Program-made: the position numbers and the translations under genes
Shown here: piece after piece, positions 1-7,336 of the stretch
Layout: every line of letters begins with the position of its first letter
Position numbering within the stretch: the first letter of the stretch is position 1
The notes under the pieces: model-generated
The model's database searches: none
What the model was told of the DNA's origin: nothing
Seen by the model: only the letters and a program-made list of their open reading frames with translations
Source: an uncultured Oscillospiraceae bacterium
GTDB lineage: Bacteria > Bacillota > Clostridia > Oscillospirales > Oscillospiraceae
DNA: 12,025 nt
NCBI GenBank assembly: GCA_900756495.1
Contig: CAAEKI010000232.1
Span: 1-12,025, forward strand
Direction of reading: 5' to 3'

Positions 1-456
1 CCCCTTCTGGATATCCCGGGCGGTCACATCGTTGAGACAGGTATATCCCAGTATGTAATCAGAAAAGTCCTCCGGGCGCACATTCTTTGCCCGGCGTGCG
101 ATCACAAACGCAAGCTCCCCTTCATAATCCAGGCGCTGAACAAAGTCGGGTGCCTGAATCGCCCGCCCCGGATCGTTGACCGCATTTGGCCCTTTCAAAA
201 AGAGGATTGGGCGGTCTGGAATCCCCTCGCCCATTTCAACGGCGTGGTCGTAGTAGTTCTTGCCTACGCAGACGATTTTGGTCGCCGCGCAGGGAGCCAG
301 CAGTCTGCAGCCGCCTGCGGTAAGCGCGGACAGGGACAGACTCGCTCCATCGTAACAGACTTCTCCAAACGGAGGCTTTGCCAGCGTGCGTATGAGCTCC
401 CCTTCCAGGACGCCCCATACCGCCGCTCCATCCCGCTCCAGCTTTACATATTTCAT
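1..456 (-). CDS. Fumarylacetoacetate hydrolase (FAH) family protein, N-terminal part, cut by window edge
   Basis: The open frame runs from an ATG at 456 to the window edge without a stop, giving 152 residues. The N-terminal 55 or so residues resemble the small leader domain of bacterial FAH-family proteins. The catalytic fold begins near residue 60 with VGKNYYDHA, which supplies the His71 and Glu74 pair typical of the family. Glu112 and Glu114 in DYEGEL and Asp143 in NDVTARD have the spacing expected for the three metal ligands. Family members act on acyl-pyruvates, oxaloacetate or related 2-keto acid enols as hydrolases, decarboxylases or isomerases; the substrate cannot be told from this part. 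About 100 to 150 C-terminal residues are missing. The start overlaps the engB stop as ATGA, with GGGAG about 12 bases upstream, which implies translational coupling to engB. Family assignment is firm; exact function is unknown. Confidence 0.88.
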   Translation of the reverse strand, partial: MKYVKLERDGAAVWGVLEGELIRTLAKPPFGEVCYDGASLSLSALTAGGCRLLAPCAATKIVCVGKNYYDHAVEMGEGIPDRPILFLKGPNAVNDPGRAIQAPDFVQRLDYEGELAFVIARRAKNVRPEDFSDYILGYTCLNDVTARDIQKG

Positions 457-1055
457 AGCTCTGACTCTCCCGCATGTGACGAAATCAGGCCCAGCAGTTC
501 CTGCCGGCCCTCCCCCTTCTCAGCAGAAAAGGGTATTACCTTTACACCATTATTCAGTTCCAGCGTCTCCCGGATCCGAAGGAGGTTTCCTTCGATCTCG
601 CTCTTCTTCAGCTTATCCAGCTTGTTCGCCACCACGGAAAACGGCCGGCCGCAGGCCTTGAACCACTCCGCCATGGTGCAGTCGTCCGCCGTCGGTTTAT
701 GACGGGCATCGACAATCAGAATGCCAAGGGTCATCAGCTCATTATCGGCAAACCACAGCTCCATCAGCTTTCCCCAGCGGTCTCTCTCGGCCTTGGAGAC
801 CTTCGCGTAGCCGTAGCCCGGCAGGTCCACCAGATAGAAAGATCTATCAATCAAAAAGTAGTTGATGTGGGTGGTCTTGCCCGGCGCAGCCCCCACCCGG
901 GCGAAATTCTTCCGGTTCAGCAGACGGTTGATAACCGAAGATTTCCCCACATTGGAGCGGCCCGCAAAGGCCACCTGGGGCAGACCGTCTCTGGGAAAAT
1001 CCGCCGGGCGGACGGCTGAACGGATAAACTCCGCGTTGTTTACATTGAGCGCCAT
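453..1055 (-). CDS. engB: Ribosome biogenesis GTPase EngB/YsxC
   Basis: This 200-residue protein has the length of the EngB (YsxC/YihA) family, GTPases known to be needed for late assembly of the 50S ribosomal subunit. All GTP-binding motifs are visible: G1 GRSNVGKS at residues 32-39, a G2 region with KTTHINYF at about 60-67, G3 DLPGYGYA at 77-84, G4 NKLD at 144-147 and G5 SAEKG at about 177-181. The ATG at 1055 has AGGAGG four bases upstream (1060-1065), and this site overlaps the lon stop codon, so only 8 bases separate the two genes. lon followed by engB is a common Bacillota arrangement. The stop overlaps the next start as ATGA. No missing or odd residue was seen. Confidence 0.97.
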   Translation of the reverse strand: MALNVNNAEFIRSAVRPADFPRDGLPQVAFAGRSNVGKSSVINRLLNRKNFARVGAAPGKTTHINYFLIDRSFYLVDLPGYGYAKVSKAERDRWGKLMELWFADNELMTLGILIVDARHKPTADDCTMAEWFKACGRPFSVVANKLDKLKKSEIEGNLLRIRETLELNNGVKVIPFSAEKGEGRQELLGLISSHAGESEL

Positions 1056-1059
1056 AGAT

Positions 1060-1065
1060 CCTCCT
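1060..1065 (-). promoter_or_regulatory. Shine-Dalgarno site of engB overlapping the lon stop
   Basis: The minus strand reads TAGGAGGATCTATG, in which TAG is the lon stop and ATG the engB start. Ribosomes finishing lon would therefore sit on the engB initiation site, which supports coupling and fixes the engB start. Confidence 0.8.
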
Positions 1066-3475
1066 ACTGCTTCAGAGCAGCGGTACCGGGCCGCGCCCTG
1101 GCCTCCTCCGGAGCCGGAGCAGGCAGATCCGGCTTTGCCAAATCCAGCTCCAGCGCCTCGGCCAAAACGGCGTCCACATGCTCCACAGGAATAAAGCGCA
1201 GGGCAGAACGTACCGTCTGATCAATGTCCGCCAGATCCTTTTCATTGTCGGCCGGGAGAATTACCGTGCGGATACCGTTGCGCAGAGCCGCCATCGTCTT
1301 CTCCTTCAGCCCTCCGATGGGAAGCACCCGCCCCCGCAGCGTAACCTCACCTGTCATGGCCAATTCCCGCTTCACCGGCGCGCCGGTCAGGGCCGATACC
1401 ATCGCCGTGGTGATGGCAATCCCCGCCGACGGGCCGTCTTTGGGAACCGCCCCCTCCGGGAAATGGACGTGAATATCCTTCTTCTGATAAAAATCCTCCG
1501 GAACGCCCAACTGCTGGGCTCTGCTGCGAATATAGGAAAGGGCTGCGTGGGCGCTCTCCTTCATCACGTCTCCAAGGTTGCCGGTGAGCTCCACCTTGCC
1601 GGTACCGGGGACAACGTTGACCTCTACCTCCAGAATTTCACCGCCTACGCTGGTCCAGGCCAGACCGTTCACGACCCCGACCTGCTCTGTAAGCGGCAGC
1701 CGTTCAGGGTGATACCGCCGCACGCCCAGAAATTCCTCCAGGTTGTCGCCCGTCACACGGATTGATTTTACTTCCCCCGTCACCAGGCGCATGGCGGCCT
1801 TCCGGCATACCGCCGCAAGCTCCCGCTCCAAGATCCGAACCCCCGACTCCTTGGTATAGGCCGTAATGACCTCCCGGACAGCGTCGTCGGTCATCTTAAG
1901 CTGCGCCGGCTTGAGTCCATGGCGCCTGCGCTCCTTGGGCAGCAGGTGCCCCTTGGCGATCTGCAGCTTCTCCTCGTCGGTATAGCTGCTCAGCTCAATG
2001 ACCTCCATCCGGTCCAGCAGGGGCCGCGGAATGGTCTCCGTGGTGTTGGCTGTGGTGATAAAGAGCACGTCCGAGAGATCAAAGGGGAGCTCCAGAAAAT
2101 GATCCCGGAAGGTGCTGTTCTGCTCAGCATCCAGCACCTCCAGGAGCGCAGAGGCCGGATCGCCCCGGTGGTCAGTGCCCAGCTTATCGATCTCATCCAG
2201 CAGAAGCAGGGGATTGGAGCTCCCCGCCTGCCGGATCGCGTTGATAATGCGGCCCGGCATGGCTCCTACATAAGTCTTCCGGTGTCCACGTATTTCGGCC
2301 TCGTCGTGGACGCCTCCCAGAGAAATACGGGCCAACTTCCGGCGGAGCGCTCTTGCCACGCTCATGGCAATCGAGGTCTTGCCCACGCCAGGCGGGCCAA
2401 CCAGACATATGATCTGACCCTTGAGCTCCGGCGCCAACTGTTTGACTGCCAGAAACTCCAGGATACGCTCCTTTACCTTCTGCAGACCGTAGTGGTCGGT
2501 ATCCAGCACCTTGCGGGCTGCGGCGACGTCCACCTTATCCCTGGTTCTCTTCCCCCACGGAAGCTCCAGACACACATCCAAATAATTGCGGATGACGGTG
2601 GCCTCAGCCGAACCAAAGGGCTGCTTCTCCAGCCTGGAGACCTCTTTGTACAGCTTCTCCGCCACTTCACTGGGGAGCTTCGCCTGGGAAATTTTCCTGC
2701 GGTATTCAGGGATCTCACCGTCACCCTGGCCGTCCTCACCCAGCTCTCTCTGGATCACCTTGAGCTGCTCCCGCAAAAAGTAGTCCCTCTGGCTGCTGGT
2801 AAGCTGGTCCCGAACCTTGTTCTGCATATCATGCTCCAGCTCCAGGATTTCAACCTCCCGGCGGAGGATTTGATAGAGACGCTCCAAGCGCCGGACCGGC
2901 CGCAGCTCCTCCAGAATGACCTGCTTATCCCCAGTCCTCATGGGCAGGTTTTGGGCGATATAGTCGGCAATATATCCAGGGTCCTCGCTGGCCAGAACAC
3001 TGAGGAGCACGTCGGGCGTCATTTTGGGTGCCAGCTCAATATAGCTCTCAAAGAGCTCATAGGTGCGGCGCATCAGGGCTTCAGTCCGGGGAGAGGAATG
3101 CACCGGCGCATCTGTGCCTATCTCCTCCACTTCAGCTGAGAGAAACGGACTGGTCTGGACCAGCTCCAGCAGCCTTCCCCGCGCAGTTCCCTCCACCATA
3201 ACTCTCACGTTGTCGCCGGGCAGCCGGAGAATCTGACGTACGTTGGAGATAGTTCCAATATCATAGAGATCCTCTCGCTGAGGATTCTCAATTGACAGAT
3301 CCCTTTGGGCAACCAAAAAGATGGGCTGTCCGCTGCTCATGGCCTCGTCCAGCGCTTTAATGGAAGAAACCCGTCCCACATCAAAGTGGAGGAGCATATT
3401 GGGAAAGATAGTCAGTCCCCGCAGAGCCAACGTGGGAATGGTAAGACTCTGCTTTTCCTCCATCCGATCGGTCAT
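1064..3475 (-). CDS. lon: ATP-dependent protease Lon (LonA type)
   Basis: This is a full-length LonA of 803 residues, close to the usual 770-820. Lon is a soluble hexameric AAA+ protease that unfolds and degrades damaged and regulatory proteins. The N-terminal substrate-binding LON domain starts with [10 protein letters not shown] and covers roughly residues 10-200, followed by a helical linker. Walker A GPPGVGKT lies at 360-367 and Walker B LLLLDEID has Asp427 and Glu428. The S16 protease domain carries the catalytic Ser683 in DGPSAG and Lys726 in GGLKEK, 43 residues apart as in known LonA enzymes. The protein ends in a short Pro/Ala-rich tail of about 20 residues. The ATG at 3475 has AAGGAAG about 9 bases upstream; a second in-frame ATG at codon 5 is possible but less well placed. 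Upstream is the clpX terminator, so lon probably has its own promoter, though I see no clear one. engB follows at once. Confidence 0.98.
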   Translation of the reverse strand: MTDRMEEKQSLTIPTLALRGLTIFPNMLLHFDVGRVSSIKALDEAMSSGQPIFLVAQRDLSIENPQREDLYDIGTISNVRQILRLPGDNVRVMVEGTARGRLLELVQTSPFLSAEVEEIGTDAPVHSSPRTEALMRRTYELFESYIELAPKMTPDVLLSVLASEDPGYIADYIAQNLPMRTGDKQVILEELRPVRRLERLYQILRREVEILELEHDMQNKVRDQLTSSQRDYFLREQLKVIQRELGEDGQGDGEIPEYRRKISQAKLPSEVAEKLYKEVSRLEKQPFGSAEATVIRNYLDVCLELPWGKRTRDKVDVAAARKVLDTDHYGLQKVKERILEFLAVKQLAPELKGQIICLVGPPGVGKTSIAMSVARALRRKLARISLGGVHDEAEIRGHRKTYVGAMPGRIINAIRQAGSSNPLLLLDEIDKLGTDHRGDPASALLEVLDAEQNSTFRDHFLELPFDLSDVLFITTANTTETIPRPLLDRMEVIELSSYTDEEKLQIAKGHLLPKERRRHGLKPAQLKMTDDAVREVITAYTKESGVRILERELAAVCRKAAMRLVTGEVKSIRVTGDNLEEFLGVRRYHPERLPLTEQVGVVNGLAWTSVGGEILEVEVNVVPGTGKVELTGNLGDVMKESAHAALSYIRSRAQQLGVPEDFYQKKDIHVHFPEGAVPKDGPSAGIAITTAMVSALTGAPVKRELAMTGEVTLRGRVLPIGGLKEKTMAALRNGIRTVILPADNEKDLADIDQTVRSALRFIPVEHVDAVLAEALELDLAKPDLPAPAPEEARARPGTAALKQ

Positions 3476-3541
3476 TTTCTTTCACTTCCTTTCCAAGGGG
3501 TCAGGGCTCGTAAACACCCTGTTGGAGCACTGCTCAGAGAT

Positions 3542-3592
3542 AAAAAACGCCGCTTAGGCGCTTTGGCCCTCTCTCAGCTGCCCCTAAGCGGC
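3542..3592 (-). terminator. Intrinsic terminator after clpX
   Basis: On the minus strand a perfect 10-bp stem forms between GCCGCTTAGG (3592-3583) and CCTAAGCGGC (3558-3549), with a 24-base loop. The stem is followed after one base by TTTTTT (3547-3542). A GC-rich stem plus T-run is the standard rho-independent layout. It lies between the clpX stop and the lon start and should end or reduce transcription before lon. The loop is longer than usual, which lowers certainty a little. Confidence 0.83.
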
Positions 3593-3593
3593 A

Positions 3594-3627
3594 CGGCGGG
3601 ACGAGGGTCCTTACCCCCGCCCCGCCG
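3594..3627 (-). other. Hairpin in the clpX 3' untranslated region
   Basis: CGGCGGG (3627-3621) pairs with CCCGCCG (3600-3594). Inside it, GGGT and ACCC (3616-3613 with 3608-3605) give a second short stem closed by a four-base loop. This structure starts about 11 bases after the clpX stop and abuts the terminator hairpin with one base between. It has no T-run of its own. It could protect the mRNA 3' end or help the terminator; the role is inferred. Confidence 0.6.
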
Positions 3628-3637
3628 AAATTGCTGT

Positions 3638-4954
3638 TCAGGATACGTTTCCCCGGAGCGGGGCTCCCCCCTGCTCGGAACGCAGCGCCGCACTCCCCAG
3701 GCGGGGACGCTCCCGGCGCTCAGAATCGTGCTCAATCGCAGGGGTATCTCTGTCTCTTACGCTCTCGGCAGTGATGGTCACTTTAGCGATGGTGGGGTCA
3801 GAAGGCACGTCGTACATCACCTGGGTCATGACCTCTTCCAGTACAGCGCGCAGGCCGCGGGCTCCAATGCCGCGTTCAATTGCCTTATCGGCAGCCGCCT
3901 CCAGCGCGGAGGGCTCGAACTCCAGATCCACCATATCATACTCCAACAGCTTCTGATATTGCTTCACCAAGGCGTTCTTGGGCTCGGTGAGAATCCGGAC
4001 AAGCTGTTCCTTGTTTAGAGCGCGCAGAGAGGTTATGACGGGAAGCCGGCCCACCAACTCAGGGATAATGCCAAACTTCAGCAGATCATGGGGCTGGATT
4101 TCCCGGAATAGTTCGGATACATCCCGCTCTTTTTTGCTCTTGATTTCAGCGCCAAAGCCGATGGTCTTCTTGTCCAAGCGGCGCTCGATAATCTTTTCAA
4201 TGCCGTCAAAGGCGCCGCCGCAGATAAAGAGGATGTTCTTGGTATTAATCTGGATAAACTCCTGATGCGGATGCTTGCGTCCTCCCTGAGGCGGGACATT
4301 GGCCACAGTGCCCTCCAGAATCTTCAGCAGCGCCTGCTGTACGCCCTCGCCGGAGACATCACGTGTAATGGAGGTATTCTCGCTCTTCCGGGCGATCTTG
4401 TCAATCTCATCTACATAGATGATTCCCCGCTCCGCCAGCTCCACATCGAAGTCGGCGGCCTGAACCAGACGCAAAAGGATATTCTCCACATCGTCGCCCA
4501 CATAGCCTGCTTCCGTCAGCGTGGTGGCGTCTGCAATGGCAAATGGAACCTTTAAAATTTTAGCCAGCGTCTGAGCAAAGAGCGTTTTACCGCAGCCGGT
4601 AGGACCAATGAGGAGAATATTGCTCTTCTGAAGCTCCACATCGTCTCCGCCGCCGAAGTAAATCCTCTTGTAGTGGTTATACACCGCCACAGAGAGCGCC
4701 ACCTTGGCATCCTCCTGGCCGATGATGTACTGGTCAAGCACATCCCGGATCTCCCTGGGCGTCGGAATCACATCCGGGATGTCGGGCCCAGCCTGAGCCT
4801 CCGGGTCATAGGCATCGTCCAAAATACTCATGCACAGGTGGACGCACTCGTTGCAGATATAGGCGCCCGGTCCCGCGATGATACGCGAAACCTGCTCCTG
4901 ATGCTTACCGCAGAAGGAGCAGCGCACGGGCTTTCGTTCGTCATTTTTCGGCAT
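3638..4954 (-). CDS. clpX: ATP-dependent Clp protease ATP-binding subunit ClpX
   Basis: ClpX is the hexameric AAA+ unfoldase that recognises tagged substrates and feeds them into ClpP. The N-terminal C4 zinc domain has Cys12, Cys15, Cys34 and Cys37. Walker A GPTGCGKT lies at 117-124, followed by the pore-loop motif GYVGDD, Walker [10 protein letters not shown] and the RKH motif in GGRKHPHQ. The ClpP-docking loop IGF is at 265-267, so the protein should form ClpXP. Sensor II GARGLR is near the C-terminus. At 438 residues it is slightly longer than the usual 410-430; the extra part is a charged, Arg/Glu-rich tail of about 35 residues after the last conserved segment. The start at 4954 has GAGGG about 6 bases upstream (4961-4965). 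clpP lies 88 bases upstream with a strong hairpin between; a terminator follows clpX. Confidence 0.98.
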   Translation of the reverse strand: MPKNDERKPVRCSFCGKHQEQVSRIIAGPGAYICNECVHLCMSILDDAYDPEAQAGPDIPDVIPTPREIRDVLDQYIIGQEDAKVALSVAVYNHYKRIYFGGGDDVELQKSNILLIGPTGCGKTLFAQTLAKILKVPFAIADATTLTEAGYVGDDVENILLRLVQAADFDVELAERGIIYVDEIDKIARKSENTSITRDVSGEGVQQALLKILEGTVANVPPQGGRKHPHQEFIQINTKNILFICGGAFDGIEKIIERRLDKKTIGFGAEIKSKKERDVSELFREIQPHDLLKFGIIPELVGRLPVITSLRALNKEQLVRILTEPKNALVKQYQKLLEYDMVDLEFEPSALEAAADKAIERGIGARGLRAVLEEVMTQVMYDVPSDPTIAKVTITAESVRDRDTPAIEHDSERRERPRLGSAALRSEQGGAPLRGNVS

Positions 4955-4977
4955 GGTTTTCCCTCTTTATTTCAGAA

Positions 4978-5025
4978 GGAGTGGAAGGGCGCAGGGGCAT
5001 ACCGCCCCAGGGCGCCCGCCACTCC
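4978..5025 (-). other. Strong hairpin between clpP and clpX
   Basis: Three stacked helices form a 48-base structure. GGAGTGG (4978-4984) pairs with CCACTCC (5019-5025), GGGCGC (4987-4992) with GCGCCC (5012-5017), and GGGGC (4994-4998) with GCCCC (5004-5008), with a 5-base loop and small bulges: 18 pairs in all. It begins about 18 bases after the clpP stop and ends about 23 bases before the clpX ATG. No T-run follows on the minus strand, so it is not a classic terminator. It may act as an mRNA processing or stability element that sets the clpP to clpX ratio, or as a partial attenuator. Confidence 0.7.
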
Positions 5026-5042
5026 CCCTGCGTTTGTTGTTG

Positions 5043-5624
5043 TTACCTGCTGTAGATGACCTTATCAATCAGGCCGTATGCCGCAGCCTCTTCAGCCGGC
5101 ATAAAATTGTCCCGCTCCGTATCAATCGCAATCTGCTCAATGGGCTTCCCTGTATTTTGGGCCAGGATTTTGTTCAGCTTTTCGCGTGTGCGGAGCATCC
5201 ACTCGGCCTGTATCTTGATGTCACTGGCCTGCCCCTTGGTACCTCCTGAGGGCTGATGGATCATAATCTCCGCGTTAGGCAGGGCCAGGCGCTTGCCCTT
5301 GGTACCTGACGACAGGAGAAAGGCGCCCATGCTCGCCGCCATTCCAATGCAGATGGTAGACACGTCGCATTTAATGTACTGCATCGTGTCATAGATAGCC
5401 ATACCGTCGGTCACGGATCCGCCGGGACTGTTGATATAGAACTGAATTTCCTTGTCTGGATCCTGGGCCTCCAGATACAGGAGCTGGGCAACCACCAGAC
5501 TGGCAGTAGTGGCGTTGACCTCTTCTCCCAGGAACACAATACGGTCGTTCAGCAGTCGGGAAAAGATATCATAGGAGCGCTCACCCCGATTGGTTTGCTC
5601 CACGACATAAGGGACTAAGCTCAT
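5043..5624 (-). CDS. clpP: ATP-dependent Clp protease proteolytic subunit ClpP
   Basis: ClpP is the tetradecameric serine peptidase chamber that works with ClpX. The 193-residue length is typical. The catalytic triad is complete: Ser98 in GMAASMGA, His123 in IMIHQPSGG and Asp172 in ERDNFM. The INSPGG oxyanion-strand motif is at 64-69. The N-terminus [20 protein letters not shown] matches the family and needs little or no propeptide removal beyond the first residues. The start at 5624 has AAGGAG about 10 bases upstream. tig is 111 bases upstream and clpX 88 bases downstream; the order tig-clpP-clpX-lon is well known in bacteria. No CtsR-type repeat was seen in the upstream gap. Confidence 0.98.
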   Translation of the reverse strand: MSLVPYVVEQTNRGERSYDIFSRLLNDRIVFLGEEVNATTASLVVAQLLYLEAQDPDKEIQFYINSPGGSVTDGMAIYDTMQYIKCDVSTICIGMAASMGAFLLSSGTKGKRLALPNAEIMIHQPSGGTKGQASDIKIQAEWMLRTREKLNKILAQNTGKPIEQIAIDTERDNFMPAEEAAAYGLIDKVIYSR

Positions 5625-5735
5625 GGTTCAGGATCTCCTTTTGATTTGATGTAGGATACGAAACCGCATCCGCCCATCCCATTCCACACTCGGGCAGGCA
5701 GTCATACACACACAGTATGCCCCTGAAGCGGGAAC

Positions 5736-7226
5736 TTATTCCTCCGTCTTTTCCTCGGCCTTCTTCTTGGGGGCAGACTTCCGCTTCGGCTTCTCCTCTC
5801 CGTCGCCAGCGCCCTCTTCCGCCTTCTTCTTGGGAGCCGCCTTTTTCTTAGGCTTTTCCTCCCCTTCAGCAGTCTCTTCAGCCGCTTTCTTCTTGGGAGC
5901 CGCCTTCTTCTTAGGCTTCTCCTCTCCCGCAGCATCAGTCTTGGCCTCACCGGGGACGCCGGGGACTGCGCTGTTTACAATCACATCCACTGCCTTGCGA
6001 TCCATCTGGTCCTTGCGGACATCCTCTACGGGGATATAGCGCTTTACCTCTTCCACTGCAGCGCCGTACTGCTTGGAAAGTTCAGCGTATACCTCCTCCA
6101 GCTCCTCATCTGTGACGGTCAGGCCCTCGGCCTCAGCCACAGCGTGAAGGGCCAGCTCACGGCGTACGACCTCCACGGCGCTCTCTTTGGACTTCTCTTT
6201 CATCTCGTCCACGGTCATCCCCATCATCTGCAGGTACTGCTCGAAGGGGATCCCCTGTGAAGTAATCCGCTGGGCATAGCTGTTATACAGCCGCTCGGCC
6301 TGGTACTCGATCATGGCTTCGGGCACCTCGACCTCCATATTCTCCACTGCCATACGGACGGCCGTGTCCTCATAGTCCCGCTTGGCCTGGGACTCCTTAC
6401 GCTCACGGACCTTGTCGGCCAGGGACTTTTTGAACGCTTCCAGGCTGTCGAACTCGGAGACATCCTTGGCAAACTCGTCGTCCACCACGGGCTCCTCCTT
6501 CTCCTTGACCTCGTGGACCTTCACATGGAAGACCACAGCCTTGCCGGCCAGATCCTCGTGGTAGTCCTCAGGGAAGGTGATATCCAGATCCTTCTCGTCG
6601 CCGGCCTTCATCCCCACGATCTGGTCCTCAAAGCCGGGCACAAAAGAGCCGGAGCCCAGCTCCAGACTGAAAGCCTCACCCTTGCCGCCTTCAAAGGGCA
6701 CTCCGTCCTTGAATCCCTCAAAGTCAATCACGGCGGTATCGCCCAGCTTGGCCTCCCGCTCCACGGTAACCAGGCGGGTCGCACGGTTGATGAAAGGCTT
6801 GAGCTCGTTTTCCACATCCTCGTCGGTCACCTGTACCAACTCTGCAGGAACCGTCAGCCCCTTATACTCACCCAGCTTGACCTCAGGCCGCACGGTGGTT
6901 GTGGCAGTAAAGGTATAGCCGTCCTTCCCCATGGCAGTCACCTTGATATCGGTATAGGCGACTGACTCCAGGTTCTCCTGCTCCATAGCCTGCTCATAAA
7001 AAGCGGGATAGGACTCGTTGATAGCGTCATTGTAGAACACCTCGGCCCCATACATGCCCTCAATGATCTTGCGGGGTGCGTGTCCCTTGCGGAAACCGGG
7101 CACGTTGATACTGCCGCGCTGTTTTTTATAGACCTTTTCAATGGCGGCGTTAAACTCCTCGGCGCTCACCTCAATGGTCAGTTCAACGGTGCTCTTTTCC
7201 TTTTTCTCGACGCTCTTGACATTCAT
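5736..7226 (-). CDS. tig: Trigger factor with lysine-rich repeat tail
   Basis: Trigger factor is the ribosome-bound chaperone and peptidyl-prolyl isomerase that meets nascent chains at the exit tunnel. The N-terminal ribosome-binding domain has the signature GFRKGHAP at 44-51. The FKBP-like isomerase domain spans about 160-245 (GDTAVIDFEGF near its start, PGFEDQIVG in its middle), and the helical chaperone domain continues to about 425. The protein is 496 residues, against 420-450 for most trigger factors. The surplus is a C-terminal tail of three 21-residue repeats (434-496), each starting GEEKP and containing a KKK/KRK cluster and APKKKA. The tail is highly charged and probably disordered. 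The ATG at 7226 has a strong AGGAGG 10 bases upstream and there is a likely promoter in front. Core function is certain; the tail's role is unknown. Confidence 0.97.
   Translation of the reverse strand: MNVKSVEKKEKSTVELTIEVSAEEFNAAIEKVYKKQRGSINVPGFRKGHAPRKIIEGMYGAEVFYNDAINESYPAFYEQAMEQENLESVAYTDIKVTAMGKDGYTFTATTTVRPEVKLGEYKGLTVPAELVQVTDEDVENELKPFINRATRLVTVEREAKLGDTAVIDFEGFKDGVPFEGGKGEAFSLELGSGSFVPGFEDQIVGMKAGDEKDLDITFPEDYHEDLAGKAVVFHVKVHEVKEKEEPVVDDEFAKDVSEFDSLEAFKKSLADKVRERKESQAKRDYEDTAVRMAVENMEVEVPEAMIEYQAERLYNSYAQRITSQGIPFEQYLQMMGMTVDEMKEKSKESAVEVVRRELALHAVAEAEGLTVTDEELEEVYAELSKQYGAAVEEVKRYIPVEDVRKDQMDRKAVDVIVNSAVPGVPGEAKTDAAGEEKPKKKAAPKKKAAEETAEGEEKPKKKAAPKKKAEEGAGDGEEKPKRKSAPKKKAEEKTEE
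5739..5927 (-). repeat. Three tandem 63-bp repeats encoding the trigger factor tail
   Basis: Three in-frame 63-base units (5865-5927, 5802-5864, 5739-5801) each encode 21 residues beginning GEEKP. Units one and two share GEEKPKKKAAPKKKA; the last one has diverged to KRKSAPKKKA. The array ends exactly at the stop codon. The conserved core and variable acidic end of each unit point to duplication followed by drift. Confidence 0.9.
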
Positions 7227-7236
7227 GTTGTTACTT

Positions 7237-7242
7237 CCTCCT
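7237..7242 (-). promoter_or_regulatory. Strong Shine-Dalgarno site of tig
   Basis: AGGAGG on the minus strand, 10 bases before the tig ATG, is a near-perfect ribosome binding site and fits the high expression expected of trigger factor. It fixes the tig start at 7226. Confidence 0.8.
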
Positions 7243-7290
7243 GTCAGCTTCCGCCCCCTTCGGCGAAAGCCACTTTACAATATCCGCTTT

Positions 7291-7336
7291 ATCTTATCAG
7301 AAGTCGCGGCGGATTTCCATACTTTTTTTTATTTAT
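7291..7336 (-). promoter_or_regulatory. Putative promoter of tig with upstream A-tract
   Basis: On the minus strand TGGAAA (7319-7314) and TAAGAT (7296-7291) are separated by 17 bases. Each matches 4 of 6 positions of the sigma-A consensus, and TGA directly before the -10 gives an extended -10 element. Directly upstream is an A-rich run (about 7320-7336) that could act as an UP element; it overlaps the end of the phosphoesterase gene. This would give tig its own transcript start about 60 bases before the ATG. Hexamer matches are modest, so this is a proposal. Confidence 0.4.

Noticed and set aside
1919..3139. A 406-codon open frame on the plus strand opposite lon
   Set aside because: It lies wholly inside a clearly real lon gene, its translation shows no recognisable family, and GC-rich third positions commonly create such antisense frames.
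5703..5719. CATAC and GTATG facing each other around a CA repeat just after the tig stop
   Set aside because: The stem is only five pairs with a seven-base loop and no T-run follows on the minus strand, so a terminator call is not supported.
5625..5735. Gap between tig and clpP examined for CtsR, CIRCE or promoter elements
   Set aside because: No tandem CtsR heptamers, no CIRCE inverted repeat and no hexamer pair with good spacing could be found by eye.
7321..7336. T-rich run on the plus strand near the end of the phosphoesterase gene
   Set aside because: It would serve only plus-strand transcription and no hairpin precedes it; on the transcribed strand it is an A-run.
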